DNA of 20,080 bases, taken from an uncultured Oscillospiraceae bacterium (GTDB lineage: Bacteria > Bacillota > Clostridia > Oscillospirales > Acutalibacteraceae). The stretch lies in NCBI GenBank assembly GCA_902461995.1, contig CABQAA010000003.1:1-20080 (forward strand), given 5' to 3'. The notes below the pieces were generated by a model. The model was not told where the DNA came from. It saw only the letters and a program-made list of their open reading frames with translations, and made no database searches. The translations under genes and the position numbers were made by a program. Of this stretch, positions 1 to 8,301 are shown one piece after another (the first letter of the stretch is position 1; every line of letters starts with the position of its first letter).

Positions 1-2
1 CA

Positions 3-578
3 TCTGAAACCGACCGAATTTTCAGCGAACTCGCCCGGCGGTACGTAGACCTCGAGGGCGACGCCCTGCATCAGGAACTCCGGCAGCAGCCGGGGCAGCC
101 CTATACCCCCCGATTGGATCAGACGATCCACCGCCATACCCGCGGCCGGGTTCTTCGCCTCGCAGCGGTGGGCGTGGCCTGTGCGGCCGCCTGTCTGCTC
201 GCGGTCGTCGCCCTGCCCTCCCTGTTTCATTCTCCCGTTCCGTCGCCGGCGGCTTCCCTTTCGGAAGAAGGCCTCCCTTTTTCCCTGCCCGTGAATCTGA
301 CGGTCTCCTCTATGGAGCAGGACCAGGGAAAACAAATCGTATATCTGAAAGACACATATGAAGACGACATCGTCCTGGTGATGGAAACGGCGGATACCCA
401 CCCTTCCGGCACGGGGCTTACCGAACAGCACCTTGGCCGCCAAACGGTCTATACCCGGCAGACGCCCGACTATCAGCTCCTGACGCTGCAGAAGAACGGC
501 ACCCTGTACACCCTGACCTGCCGCTATGAACTCGACACGCTGATGGCCGTCGGCGAACAAATTGTAAAAGGCCTGTAA
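3..578 (+). CDS. Partial single-pass membrane protein, possible anti-sigma factor (5' end outside window)
   Basis: The frame is open from the left edge of the window to a TAA at 576-578, giving 191 visible residues, so the start lies upstream. About 45 hydrophilic residues come first, then one hydrophobic helix (VACAAACLLAVVALP, near residues 57-71 of the visible part), then about 115 residues that would lie outside the cell. A cytoplasmic head, one helix and an extracytoplasmic domain is the layout of anti-sigma factors paired with ECF sigma factors, and in Clostridia such genes often precede a VWA lipoprotein like the one at 645. No zinc-finger anti-sigma motif (HxxxCxxC) is visible in the part present, so the role is inference. 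A TTG at 114 could serve as an internal start, but the continuous frame upstream makes a longer protein more likely. Confidence 0.6.
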   Translation, partial: SETDRIFSELARRYVDLEGDALHQELRQQPGQPYTPRLDQTIHRHTRGRVLRLAAVGVACAAACLLAVVALPSLFHSPVPSPAASLSEEGLPFSLPVNLTVSSMEQDQGKQIVYLKDTYEDDIVLVMETADTHPSGTGLTEQHLGRQTVYTRQTPDYQLLTLQKNGTLYTLTCRYELDTLMAVGEQIVKGL

Positions 579-644
579 TGTTTTTCCTCCCACCCGGGTT
601 TCTCTTTATGAAAGCCCTAAAAACGATGATGAGGAGGCAAGAAA

Positions 645-2153
645 ATGAACAAGCGGATCCGCATAGGTCAAGCCGTCCCGGCCGCCCTGCTTGCAGGCGC
701 CCTGCTGCTGGCGGGCTGCAGCAAAGGGGGCAGTTTCGACTCGGGCACCAGACCGAACCCGGGTGCCAATATCTTTTACGACTCTCCCATGGAAAGCCCG
801 GACAACGAGACCTATCTGGAGATCACGGACAATCCCGTTACCGCGGCTTCGGCCGTATCCACCGTCACCTTTTCCCTGAAGGTAGACACGGCCTCTTACA
901 GCAATGTGTCCCGGTATTTGAACCAAGGGCAGCTGCCCCCGGCCGATGCCGTACGGACCGAGGAGCTGCTGAACTATTTTCGCTATGAGGAACCGCTGGA
1001 GCCCTCGGACGGCTCTCCTTTCGCCGTCTATACCGAAATCGGGCCTTCCCCGCTGCGTAAAGACCGGCAGATGGCTTTCATCCGGGTTAAAACTCTGGAG
1101 GTCGACAAAAGCGAACTCCCGCCCTGCAACCTCACCTTTTTAATCGATACATCCGGCTCGATGAACTCTTATGACAAGCTGCCCCTGCTGAAAACCGCGT
1201 TCAGCCTTCTGGTGGAAACCCTCGATGAAGATGACCGGGTCTCCATCGTCACCTATGCCGGCAGCTCGGAAATCGTGTTGGACAGCGCCGGCGGCGGCGA
1301 TAAAACGGCCATTTTAGACGCGATCTATAATCTCAAGGCTTCCGGTTCCACGGCCGGGGCCAAAGGCATACAAACCGCTTACGCCCTCGCAGAAAAGAAT
1401 TTCAGGGAGGGCGGCAACAACCGGGTGATCCTGGCAACCGACGGCGACTTCAACGTCGGCATGTCGAATACCGACGACCTGGCCACCTTCATCGGTGAAA
1501 AACGGGACAGCGGCGTCTACCTGAGCATTCTGGGCTTCGGGAGCGGCAACATCCGGGACGATATCATGGAAACCCTCTCGAAAAACGGCAACGGCAACTA
1601 CGCCTACATCGACACCGTCCAGACCGCAAAAAAAGTCCTGGTGGAAGAGCTCGGCGGCAACCTGTTCACCGTGGCCGACGACGTGAAGGCGCAGGTCGTG
1701 TTCGACCCCGATGTGGTCAAAACCTACCGCTTGATCGGGTACGAAAACCGGATGATGAACAATGAGGACTTTGAAGACGATCGGAAAGATGCCGGGGAAA
1801 TCGGCGCGGGCACCGACGTGGTGGCGCTGTTCGAAATCGAACTCCTCGAACCGGCTGAAAGCGCCGATCCCTTTGAAGTGCGCATCCGCTACAAAAATCC
1901 GGGCGAAACTGAGAGCCGCCTCTATACCAAATCGACGATCGATTCCGGCCTTGATACTCCGGCCACCACCGATTTCGGCTTTGCCTGCTCGGTGGCCGCG
2001 TTTGGACACCTGCTCCGCCAGTCGGACTATACCGGCAGTGCTACCCCCGCCAGCGTCCTCGCATTGGCCAGCGAAAATATCGGACACGACCCCGGAGGAT
2101 ACCGTCAGGACTATCTTACCCTGCTCAGACGGTATCAAGACATGGTGAAATAG
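645..2153 (+). CDS. YfbK-like lipoprotein with von Willebrand factor A domain
   Basis: A 502-residue exported lipoprotein. The signal peptide ends in the lipobox LAGC with the lipidated cysteine at residue 25. Residues about 73-118 (TASYSNVSRYLNQG..., EELLNYF) match the N-terminal domain found next to VWA domains in YfbK-type proteins (PF12450). The VWA domain follows with a complete metal-binding MIDAS site: DTSGS at 168-172, Thr236 and Asp266 in TDGDFNVG. The C-terminal part (about 335-500) resembles DUF3520. VWA domains bind protein partners through a divalent metal; the partner and job of YfbK-like proteins are not established. The start is supported by GAGGAGG about 8 bases upstream. The gene follows the membrane protein at 3-578 after 66 bases, probably in one operon, and ends at a strong terminator. 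Family assignment is firm; function is unknown. Confidence 0.88.
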   Translation: MNKRIRIGQAVPAALLAGALLLAGCSKGGSFDSGTRPNPGANIFYDSPMESPDNETYLEITDNPVTAASAVSTVTFSLKVDTASYSNVSRYLNQGQLPPADAVRTEELLNYFRYEEPLEPSDGSPFAVYTEIGPSPLRKDRQMAFIRVKTLEVDKSELPPCNLTFLIDTSGSMNSYDKLPLLKTAFSLLVETLDEDDRVSIVTYAGSSEIVLDSAGGGDKTAILDAIYNLKASGSTAGAKGIQTAYALAEKNFREGGNNRVILATDGDFNVGMSNTDDLATFIGEKRDSGVYLSILGFGSGNIRDDIMETLSKNGNGNYAYIDTVQTAKKVLVEELGGNLFTVADDVKAQVVFDPDVVKTYRLIGYENRMMNNEDFEDDRKDAGEIGAGTDVVALFEIELLEPAESADPFEVRIRYKNPGETESRLYTKSTIDSGLDTPATTDFGFACSVAAFGHLLRQSDYTGSATPASVLALASENIGHDPGGYRQDYLTLLRRYQDMVK

Positions 2154-2178
2154 TCACCGCTTCCGGCAGAAAACGCAC

Positions 2179-2217
2179 AAAAAGAGAGGGGAATCGGATG
2201 ATTTCCCTCTCTTTTTT
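2179..2217. terminator. Bidirectional Rho-independent terminator between convergent genes
   Basis: An A-rich arm and AGAGGGGAAT (to 2194) pair with ATTTCCCTCT and a T run (2201-2217) around the six-base loop CGGATG. The stem is about 11 pairs plus five A-T pairs, with one G-T pair. The T run on the plus strand and the A run (T run on the minus strand) let one hairpin end transcription in both directions. It lies 25 bases after the VWA gene and about 22 bases after the GH32 stop codon. Confidence 0.9.
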
Positions 2218-2239
2218 ATATCCTATTCGTTTCGACGTC

Positions 2240-3823
2240 CTACAGGGACAGAGCGGCGCGGCTGAATGTGACGATGCGGGCTCCGCGGCCCGACAGCTCC
2301 AAAGTGTTCCGGCCGGTTTCACCGGACACTGCCGGAAGCAGACGGCCGGACACCTCTTCGATGATTTCCACGAGGGGACCGTCCCAGACGATATCCAGCC
2401 GATAACAGCCGTCCGTTCCCACTGTTACCCGATGATCTCCGCAGGCGACCTCGCCGCGGGTCAACACCGCCTCGAAACCGCCGAACCGCAGGCGCAGAAC
2501 GCCGTCCTCTTCCAGTTCGGTTTCGATCCGGATCCGGCACGGAGAAGCCGCCGGCATCGCAATTGTGCCGTTTTGCAGCTCGATGTCCCGCTGAATCTCC
2601 GGTGCCGCTTCTAGGGAGCTTACCTCCGCCGCAAAAGCCGTTCTCAGGGCATAGGAACCGTCCGCCCCTACCGCCAGCGTCAGCTCATACGGCAGGGTAT
2701 AGGCCCCATGCCAGGGAGCACCCGGCAATCCGACGTTAAAGCGGTGAAGCTGGACACACCGGCCCTTTACACCCGCGAAGCTCTGCCCGCATTGGATCTG
2801 ATGCCCTTCGTCGAAGACCGCGGCGGGGGCAAGCTGAGTAAAGCGTTCCCCGTCGAAATCCACCGGGGCCCAGTATCCCCTGGCCGACCAGAACACCAGC
2901 TGTGTCCGGTCTTTCCCTTCCACGGGAACCTCCAGGATATCGGGGCACTCCCAGTCCGACCACTGGAAATCCGGGAGCCGCTCCCAGTGAAGCAGGTCCG
3001 TCGAGGCGCACACGTAATAGAGATGCTCCTCCCCGGAATAGATGACTAAGATATACCGCCCGCTGTCCCGATGCCGGAACACCTTGGGATCCCGGTTGCC
3101 GCGGCAGTAGTTGGGCAGAACGGGGTTGTGCGCATAGGGGTGGAAATGCACGCCGCCGTCGGTGGACACCATCAGCCGCTGGGTGGCCGAACCATTCTTG
3201 GTGCGGCGGGACTGACCGCCCGCCGCGGTGTAATAGAGCAGCACCGGCGGGGTTGTGCCGTCACCGAGCCCGGAGGCGTTTTCCACGTCCACGAACGCCG
3301 TCCCGGAAAAGGCGGGACCGTGTTCATCGGGGATCATAAAGGGAGGGCCGCCCTGCCAACGGCAGAGATCGGTGCTCACCGCGGGCGACCAGCCAAAATT
3401 GCAGGTCTCTATCCAGTCGCCGCACTGAGTGCCGTACGGATTGTGCTGGAAAAACGCGTGGTACACGCCATCCAGAGCATATAGGCCGTTCGGATCCCCC
3501 ATGATGCCGCGAAACGGTGTAAAATGCACCTGCGGCCGGCCATCGTCCGGCTGCTTCGTCCAGGTGCGCGGCTTCGCCTCGCACACGAGTGTTTCTAGGC
3601 GTTCGTCGGAGAGCTCGTCGATCCGCAGCCGGAGGGTTTCCCCCATCCACCGTTCCACATGACAAGGTACAAAATAGGCCGGGTCGTCAAAATCCAGCTC
3701 GACATAGAATTCATAGAGCAGGGAGCCGTCCGGCCGTTCCCAGTTCACCCACATAAAAGGCGCCCCTGGCCGGACCGGCAGATTCAAATACGGTTTATCG
3801 ATCCGCATCTCTTTTTGAGCCAT
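2240..3823 (-). CDS. Glycoside hydrolase family 32 protein (fructosidase/levanase-like), cytoplasmic
   Basis: A 527-residue enzyme of the invertase/inulinase/levanase family, which hydrolyses beta-fructosyl bonds. All three GH32 catalytic motifs are visible: the nucleophile motif as IMGDPNG (Asp110), RDPKVF (Asp245, transition-state stabiliser) and ECPDIL (Glu292, acid/base). FSGTA at 172-176 matches the FSGSA block. A C-terminal beta-sandwich is expected from about residue 390. The first 95 residues precede the five-bladed propeller and may correspond to a DUF4980-like N-terminal domain. There is no signal peptide, so the enzyme should act on imported oligosaccharides. The frame is open further upstream, but the ATG at 3823 has AGGAGA 6 bases before it, and the extra 41 residues are Cys/Trp-rich and unlike protein. 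It is the last gene of the operon, 22 bases after the permease gene. Oddity: the usual Asn before the nucleophile (WMNDPNG) is Gly here. Confidence 0.9.
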   Translation of the reverse strand: MAQKEMRIDKPYLNLPVRPGAPFMWVNWERPDGSLLYEFYVELDFDDPAYFVPCHVERWMGETLRLRIDELSDERLETLVCEAKPRTWTKQPDDGRPQVHFTPFRGIMGDPNGLYALDGVYHAFFQHNPYGTQCGDWIETCNFGWSPAVSTDLCRWQGGPPFMIPDEHGPAFSGTAFVDVENASGLGDGTTPPVLLYYTAAGGQSRRTKNGSATQRLMVSTDGGVHFHPYAHNPVLPNYCRGNRDPKVFRHRDSGRYILVIYSGEEHLYYVCASTDLLHWERLPDFQWSDWECPDILEVPVEGKDRTQLVFWSARGYWAPVDFDGERFTQLAPAAVFDEGHQIQCGQSFAGVKGRCVQLHRFNVGLPGAPWHGAYTLPYELTLAVGADGSYALRTAFAAEVSSLEAAPEIQRDIELQNGTIAMPAASPCRIRIETELEEDGVLRLRFGGFEAVLTRGEVACGDHRVTVGTDGCYRLDIVWDGPLVEIIEEVSGRLLPAVSGETGRNTLELSGRGARIVTFSRAALSL

Positions 3824-3845
3824 CGAATCTCCTCTTTTCCTGTTG

Positions 3846-4769
3846 TCATCCCACCAGACCGCTTCGCTCGATGCTTTCCACAAAATACCGCTGACAGAAC
3901 AGATACAAAAACACCATCGGCAGGATGAGCAGCACAATGCCCGCATACTTGATCAGGGTAATCGCCATCGGGTCGGAAACCCCCATGCCCGCCATGTCGT
4001 TGACGTGGCCGAGTCCGGTCAGCGCCGAGGTCATGGTCTTGATCTCCTGGAAGAACACCGAGGAATACAGACTGTCCAGCCATTGCCACACACAGGAGAA
4101 CAGAAACACCGTCACCATCATCGGCACCGCGCCGGGAAGCATGATGGTGACAAAAGTCTTCATCGGGCCGGCCCCGTCCACATAGGCCGCTTCCTCGAGC
4201 TCCTTAGGCATTCCGAGAAAGTACTGCCGCAGCAGGAAGACGTACAAGCCATTTTTCAGCCCCGTGCAGGTCAGCCCCATGAGCACGAACGGCAGGGGCG
4301 TGTCGATCATGTGCATGCCCTGGAAAATCAGATAGAGCGGCATCAGCATCAGATCGGGGGGGATGACCATACAGACAATCAGCCCGATAAACAGCGCATT
4401 CCGGCCCCGGAACTTGAACCGGGCAAAGCCGTAGCCCACCCAGGTGGCTGCCGCCGTTTGGCAGAAGGCCACCAGCAGAGAGATGCCCAGGGTGGTGAAG
4501 AGGGTCTTCGGCATATCCATCCACGCCCACATCAGCTGGTAATTCTGCAAAGTGAAATGGGCCGGAATATACCGGACGGTCAGGTTATAGAGATCCTCCA
4601 CCGCCATAAAGGAACGGGAAATCTTGGTAAACAGGGGAAACAGGACGACAAAACAGATGCCCGCGAGCAGAATGCCCCGGATGATGCTCCAGGCCACCAA
4701 TCCGGTCCGCCGGACGACCGCCTGCTTCTTGTCAGCGGACAGCCGCCCTTTTCTGGCCGTCGCGTCCAT
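3846..4769 (-). CDS. Sugar ABC transporter permease, MalG type (second pair)
   Basis: A 307-residue inner-membrane subunit of a CUT1-family carbohydrate importer. The sequence shows a cytoplasmic N-terminus, a first helix (LLAGICFVVLFPLF), a periplasm-side stretch, and five further hydrophobic segments. The cytoplasmic EAA loop that contacts the ATPase is EEAAYVDGAGP...MLP from residue 192. The short C-terminal tail after the last helix is typical of MalG. I chose the ATG at 4769 because GAAAGGAG lies 9 bases before it; an in-frame ATG at 4790 has no ribosome site. With that start the gene begins 17 bases after the partner permease gene. Substrate cannot be told from the permease; the GH32 gene next downstream suggests a fructosyl oligosaccharide. 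Confidence 0.9.
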   Translation of the reverse strand: MDATARKGRLSADKKQAVVRRTGLVAWSIIRGILLAGICFVVLFPLFTKISRSFMAVEDLYNLTVRYIPAHFTLQNYQLMWAWMDMPKTLFTTLGISLLVAFCQTAAATWVGYGFARFKFRGRNALFIGLIVCMVIPPDLMLMPLYLIFQGMHMIDTPLPFVLMGLTCTGLKNGLYVFLLRQYFLGMPKELEEAAYVDGAGPMKTFVTIMLPGAVPMMVTVFLFSCVWQWLDSLYSSVFFQEIKTMTSALTGLGHVNDMAGMGVSDPMAITLIKYAGIVLLILPMVFLYLFCQRYFVESIERSGLVG

Positions 4770-4786
4770 AGGCCGGCACTCCTTTC

Positions 4787-5710
4787 TCATTCATGGTAGA
4801 AGATAAACCGGGACACCAGCTTGTACACGATTGCCAGCACCACCAGGATGATCAGCATATAGCTCCATGCCATGGCCGAACTCAGCCCGAAGTTTAGGGA
4901 ATCGTAAGCCGAAGAGTGAATCCGGCTGATGACGGGATTGGAGACGTTTGTAAACGAATCAATGATGCAGTAGATCACCGCCACCAGGATCAGAGGGCTG
5001 ACCATGGGCAGGCTGATTTTCCAGAAAACCTCCCATTTGGTCGCGCCCTCGATATAGCTCGCCTCGAACAGGGAGGGCGATACCGACTGCAGACCGGCAA
5101 GGAAGATGATGATAGGCACCGCCGACATAATCGCAATGTCGTAAACCCGCGAGACGGTGTCGATGATAAAATTCGTGATCTGGGGGCTGATATTCAGCTG
5201 CTGCAGATAGAGGATCAGCTTTTCCGAGAGCTGTTCGCCCACCGCGGTCGCCCCCGCGGTCTGGGAACCGGAGGAAATCATGGAGCTGAAGGCATCCGCC
5301 TTGTCGACGCTCTCCACTACCCCCGAAGCGATGATGACGGGCAGAAACAGAATCGCCCGGACCAGACTCCGGCCATGGAATTTCTGGTTGAGCAGGCTAG
5401 CCACGAAAAAGCTGAACAGAATGACCACCGGCACGTTGATCAGCATATCCCGCAGTGATCCGAGTACCATGGTGCGGAAATCCGGATCCACGGCGAAGAT
5501 GTACCGGTAGTTCTCGATCCCCAGGAAGTCCAGTTTATAGCCCGACGCCACGACGTTCAGCTTGCTGAAGCTGAAAAAGAGCGACTGGATCACTGGGAAC
5601 GCCACGAACGCGAGCATGCCCACGATCAGCGGCGCCACGAACACATACCCCATCCGCCGCTGCTTGACCTCGAGCGATCGGTTTCGGCGCCTCGCTGTTT
5701 GTTTGGCCAT
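4787..5710 (-). CDS. Sugar ABC transporter permease, MalF/UgpA type (second pair)
   Basis: A 307-residue multi-pass subunit of a CUT1 importer that should pair with the MalG-type protein encoded just downstream. The first helix (YVFVAPLIVGMLAFVAFPVI) follows a basic N-terminus; the EAA loop is EASYIEGATKWEVFW from residue 216. Between two helices, residues about 128-175, there is a soluble stretch (ADAFSSMISSGSQTAGATAV...) longer than in ordinary MalF-like sugar permeases; it would face outside and could contact a binding protein or the DUF5696 lipoprotein encoded 19 bases upstream. A GGGGAGGG site precedes the ATG. No ATPase gene is present in the window. Confidence 0.9.
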   Translation of the reverse strand: MAKQTARRRNRSLEVKQRRMGYVFVAPLIVGMLAFVAFPVIQSLFFSFSKLNVVASGYKLDFLGIENYRYIFAVDPDFRTMVLGSLRDMLINVPVVILFSFFVASLLNQKFHGRSLVRAILFLPVIIASGVVESVDKADAFSSMISSGSQTAGATAVGEQLSEKLILYLQQLNISPQITNFIIDTVSRVYDIAIMSAVPIIIFLAGLQSVSPSLFEASYIEGATKWEVFWKISLPMVSPLILVAVIYCIIDSFTNVSNPVISRIHSSAYDSLNFGLSSAMAWSYMLIILVVLAIVYKLVSRFIFYHE

Positions 5711-5729
5711 GGGTAGATCCCTCCCCTTT

Positions 5730-8288
5730 CTACAGGACCGCGTAGTTTTCGGCGTCCACCTGTACGCCGGAACCGGTGTAGGTCTGCCCCGAGTAATTGA
5801 CCACGACCCGGGTTCCGTTCGAAAACGTCGTCTGGTACACCCCGTCCGCGAGCTTCACATGATCGGTCATTTCCAGACCCGCCGTCGGGGCGGCAGCCGA
5901 GGCATCGTCCAGCGTTTGAAGCAGGCTGTCTTTGACGTCCGACCAGGCGCAGGCAAAATAACGGTCGTAGTCTGTTTCCCGCACCCGGTCGCTGCCGGCC
6001 GCCGTGACCGTATACGAGAAACCTGCGCCCGTTTCGACCGCCCGCAGGAAGCTGCGGCGGCTGCCGGAGGCCAGATTGACGGATTTTCCCGCGTAATTCA
6101 GGCGGCCGCTGACGACCAGCTGCAGAAACGGCACGCTCTCGTCGCAGGCGTCGTACCCGCAGGAATCCATCGGGAGTTCCACGACGTGGGAGGAAAGCGG
6201 CAGGGTGTAAGCGTTCCCGTTCTCCACGAGCAGCGTATAGTCGCCGAGTCCCGCCAAGGACTCCGTCAAATACGAAAGGGCCGCCTGACGGTCGATGACC
6301 TTCCCCTCCCGGTAATCCGCCGCGAGATCCCGTCCCACGCTGCGCAGGGACAGATTGGAGCAGCCGAATGCATCGTATGCGGATTTGAAGGAAGCAAACA
6401 GGCTTTCATACCGGCGTGGACTGATGAGATAACACGGATTCGTGTCGGTATCCAGGGCAAAGGTAGCCGCGTTGTACGGATAGACTGCCGCGGTCGTGCG
6501 GATGAGGAAGCGGGAGGTGTCCCGCCGGATGTTGTAGGAATCGAACAGGGAATTCCGGTAGACAACCTGCAGATCGATATCCGGGTACAGACCGGTGCCC
6601 AGATTTCCGGCTGTTTCCAAAAGCGAGGACAGGTCTTTGGCACCGCCCAGCGCTCCCACGACCTTCAGCTTATCGGCGTAGCCCTGGCGCATTCCGCCGT
6701 TCCACATCCCGCTGTACCGTGCGACGACGGCGGACAGATCCACCCCCGCCGCCTGCAGCTCGTTCAGAATGGCCGCGGCCTCCTCGAAGGTGGTCAGTGC
6801 CCGGGTTTTTCCCACCGGGATCCCGGCCACATTCTCGGTGACGTCGATGGCCCCGATGAATTCGAGATACAGCGGCCGTTTTTCCTGGAGCGAAGCGGTT
6901 TGGCCGTCGAACAGGGTGGCGCGGTAGGCCTTGGCCATGCCGACGTAATCCGCATCGTCTCCTGACAGAAAACGGTAGCTCAGGGTCAATTCGCCCTTGT
7001 ACCGTTCCTGCTGATAGATGTTCTGCACGTTATCGGTGCCGCCGACGCTCTGCACGGCCTTCTCCCGCACCCGGAATTCCGTGTACACGGTGTTGTAGCT
7101 GGTCGTGGCGCCGGAGGCGCGGGCATTCACATTGGCGAGTGCGTCGCCCTGCTCGATGACCGCGAGAAAGGCGGCATCTCCGTTTTTCAGGCCGAACACC
7201 GGCAGATTCACCCCGTCGGCATTGTAGGGATTCTCCTCGATGTAGAGCGCCTTGTCCCGCCCGTAGACCGGCACGGAATAGGCCGCGAGGGTGTCCTTGC
7301 CGTTGTCGAAGTAGAGAAGAGAACCCGAACCGTCGGGCAGGAGAAGGTAACCGTCGGAGCCTTTGACAGCCGCCCCGAAATGCTCGAGCAGGGCGATCCG
7401 TTCAATCAGGTATTCCTTCGGCATCTCGAGCTCGTCGGCCGGCATGGTCACGAGCAGGCGGCCGTCCTTGATGGTGTAGCGGATGACGAGGTTGAACACC
7501 ATGTCGGTCGTGGAATCCGTCACCTGATTGGCCGCGTTGTCGGCCTCCAGATCCTCTCTCGTATAGCCGGTCGTCACGACGATCTCGTGAATTTTTTCCT
7601 CGATGTTCGGAGCGGGCGGATTGTTCCGCAGGGCCCAGACCGGCCCTTTTTTGGCCGCGGGATATTTGACTTCCAGTTCCCGGCGGTAGTTCTGGTCCTG
7701 CATGTTGTCGAGATCCACCAGCATGTAGTACCGCTCGAGAGTCTTTTTCTGTGTCTCGGAGAGTTTGCTCAGGATCAGAGTTTCGAACCGCTCCTGTTCC
7801 ACGACGATGGGCACGAGCTTTTTTTCCTCCACCGCGCCGAGGGTATACCGCACGGTCAGGGTGTCGCCCTCCGCCGTGATGCGGTACTGGCCCCGGGAGA
7901 CCGCGTCGGTGTAGGTGTTCATCGATCGGGTGTTGCCGGTGCTGTCGCTGAAGAGTATACGGGCCTGGGCGGCCATATTGCTCTTGTTTTCCTCCGACGC
8001 CACCGGGTCCGAGTCCCGGTCCTGGGGATTGGAATACCACATCACGCCCGCTTTGTCCTTCAGAGCGATTTCCGCGGTTTTATCGTTGACATACAGGGTA
8101 AGCCCGTCCCTGGAGAGAACCTCCCGGAAGTCTCTCGACGCCGGATCGTTTTCCGTTGTGCCGGCGTAGACATAGTGCGCTTCGTCCAGCCCTTCCACAA
8201 TGACGGAGGTTAGCCCGCAGCCTCCGAGAAGGAGGACGCCCGCTGACAGCAGCGCCAGGACGGGAAGCACACGACGTTTCAGTTTCAT
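5730..8288 (-). CDS. DUF5696-family lipoprotein, possible TIM-barrel protein
   Basis: An 852-residue exported lipoprotein: the basic n-region MKLKRR and a hydrophobic core end in the lipobox LGGC with Cys24. Size, order of segments and neighbours (Yip1 protein and two sugar permeases) match the DUF5696 family of Clostridia and Paenibacillus; I recognise this from family knowledge and cannot confirm it by search. The N-terminal 300 residues are rich in beta strands. From about residue 474 the pattern alternates strand and helix like a (beta/alpha)8 barrel: LYLEFIGAIDV (Glu476), the helix TTFEEAAAILNELQAAGV, LYPDIDLQVVY (Asp570, Asp572), YTLLVENGNAYTL (Glu689) and VPFLQLVVSGRL. That pattern hints at a glycosidase-like fold, but no catalytic role is known. 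The ATG at 8288 has AAGGAGGG 7 bases upstream; an in-frame ATG at 8294 would be too close to it. Confidence 0.8.
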   Translation of the reverse strand: MKLKRRVLPVLALLSAGVLLLGGCGLTSVIVEGLDEAHYVYAGTTENDPASRDFREVLSRDGLTLYVNDKTAEIALKDKAGVMWYSNPQDRDSDPVASEENKSNMAAQARILFSDSTGNTRSMNTYTDAVSRGQYRITAEGDTLTVRYTLGAVEEKKLVPIVVEQERFETLILSKLSETQKKTLERYYMLVDLDNMQDQNYRRELEVKYPAAKKGPVWALRNNPPAPNIEEKIHEIVVTTGYTREDLEADNAANQVTDSTTDMVFNLVIRYTIKDGRLLVTMPADELEMPKEYLIERIALLEHFGAAVKGSDGYLLLPDGSGSLLYFDNGKDTLAAYSVPVYGRDKALYIEENPYNADGVNLPVFGLKNGDAAFLAVIEQGDALANVNARASGATTSYNTVYTEFRVREKAVQSVGGTDNVQNIYQQERYKGELTLSYRFLSGDDADYVGMAKAYRATLFDGQTASLQEKRPLYLEFIGAIDVTENVAGIPVGKTRALTTFEEAAAILNELQAAGVDLSAVVARYSGMWNGGMRQGYADKLKVVGALGGAKDLSSLLETAGNLGTGLYPDIDLQVVYRNSLFDSYNIRRDTSRFLIRTTAAVYPYNAATFALDTDTNPCYLISPRRYESLFASFKSAYDAFGCSNLSLRSVGRDLAADYREGKVIDRQAALSYLTESLAGLGDYTLLVENGNAYTLPLSSHVVELPMDSCGYDACDESVPFLQLVVSGRLNYAGKSVNLASGSRRSFLRAVETGAGFSYTVTAAGSDRVRETDYDRYFACAWSDVKDSLLQTLDDASAAAPTAGLEMTDHVKLADGVYQTTFSNGTRVVVNYSGQTYTGSGVQVDAENYAVL

Positions 8289-8301
8289 CTGCATTCCCTC
8301 C

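Noticed and set aside
578..988. A frame starting in TAATG right at the end of the first gene, suggesting translational coupling
   Set aside because: It has no ribosome site, gives an Arg/Gly-rich translation, and overlaps the well-supported VWA lipoprotein in another frame.
3824..3946. A longer GH32 protein starting at 3946
   Set aside because: The extra 41 residues are Cys/Trp-rich, overlap the permease gene, and have no ribosome site, while the ATG at 3823 has AGGAGA at good spacing.
5562..6965. A 467-codon open frame on the plus strand, opposite the second MalF gene and the DUF5696 gene
   Set aside because: It spans the boundary between two well-supported minus-strand genes and its translation lacks any recognisable feature.
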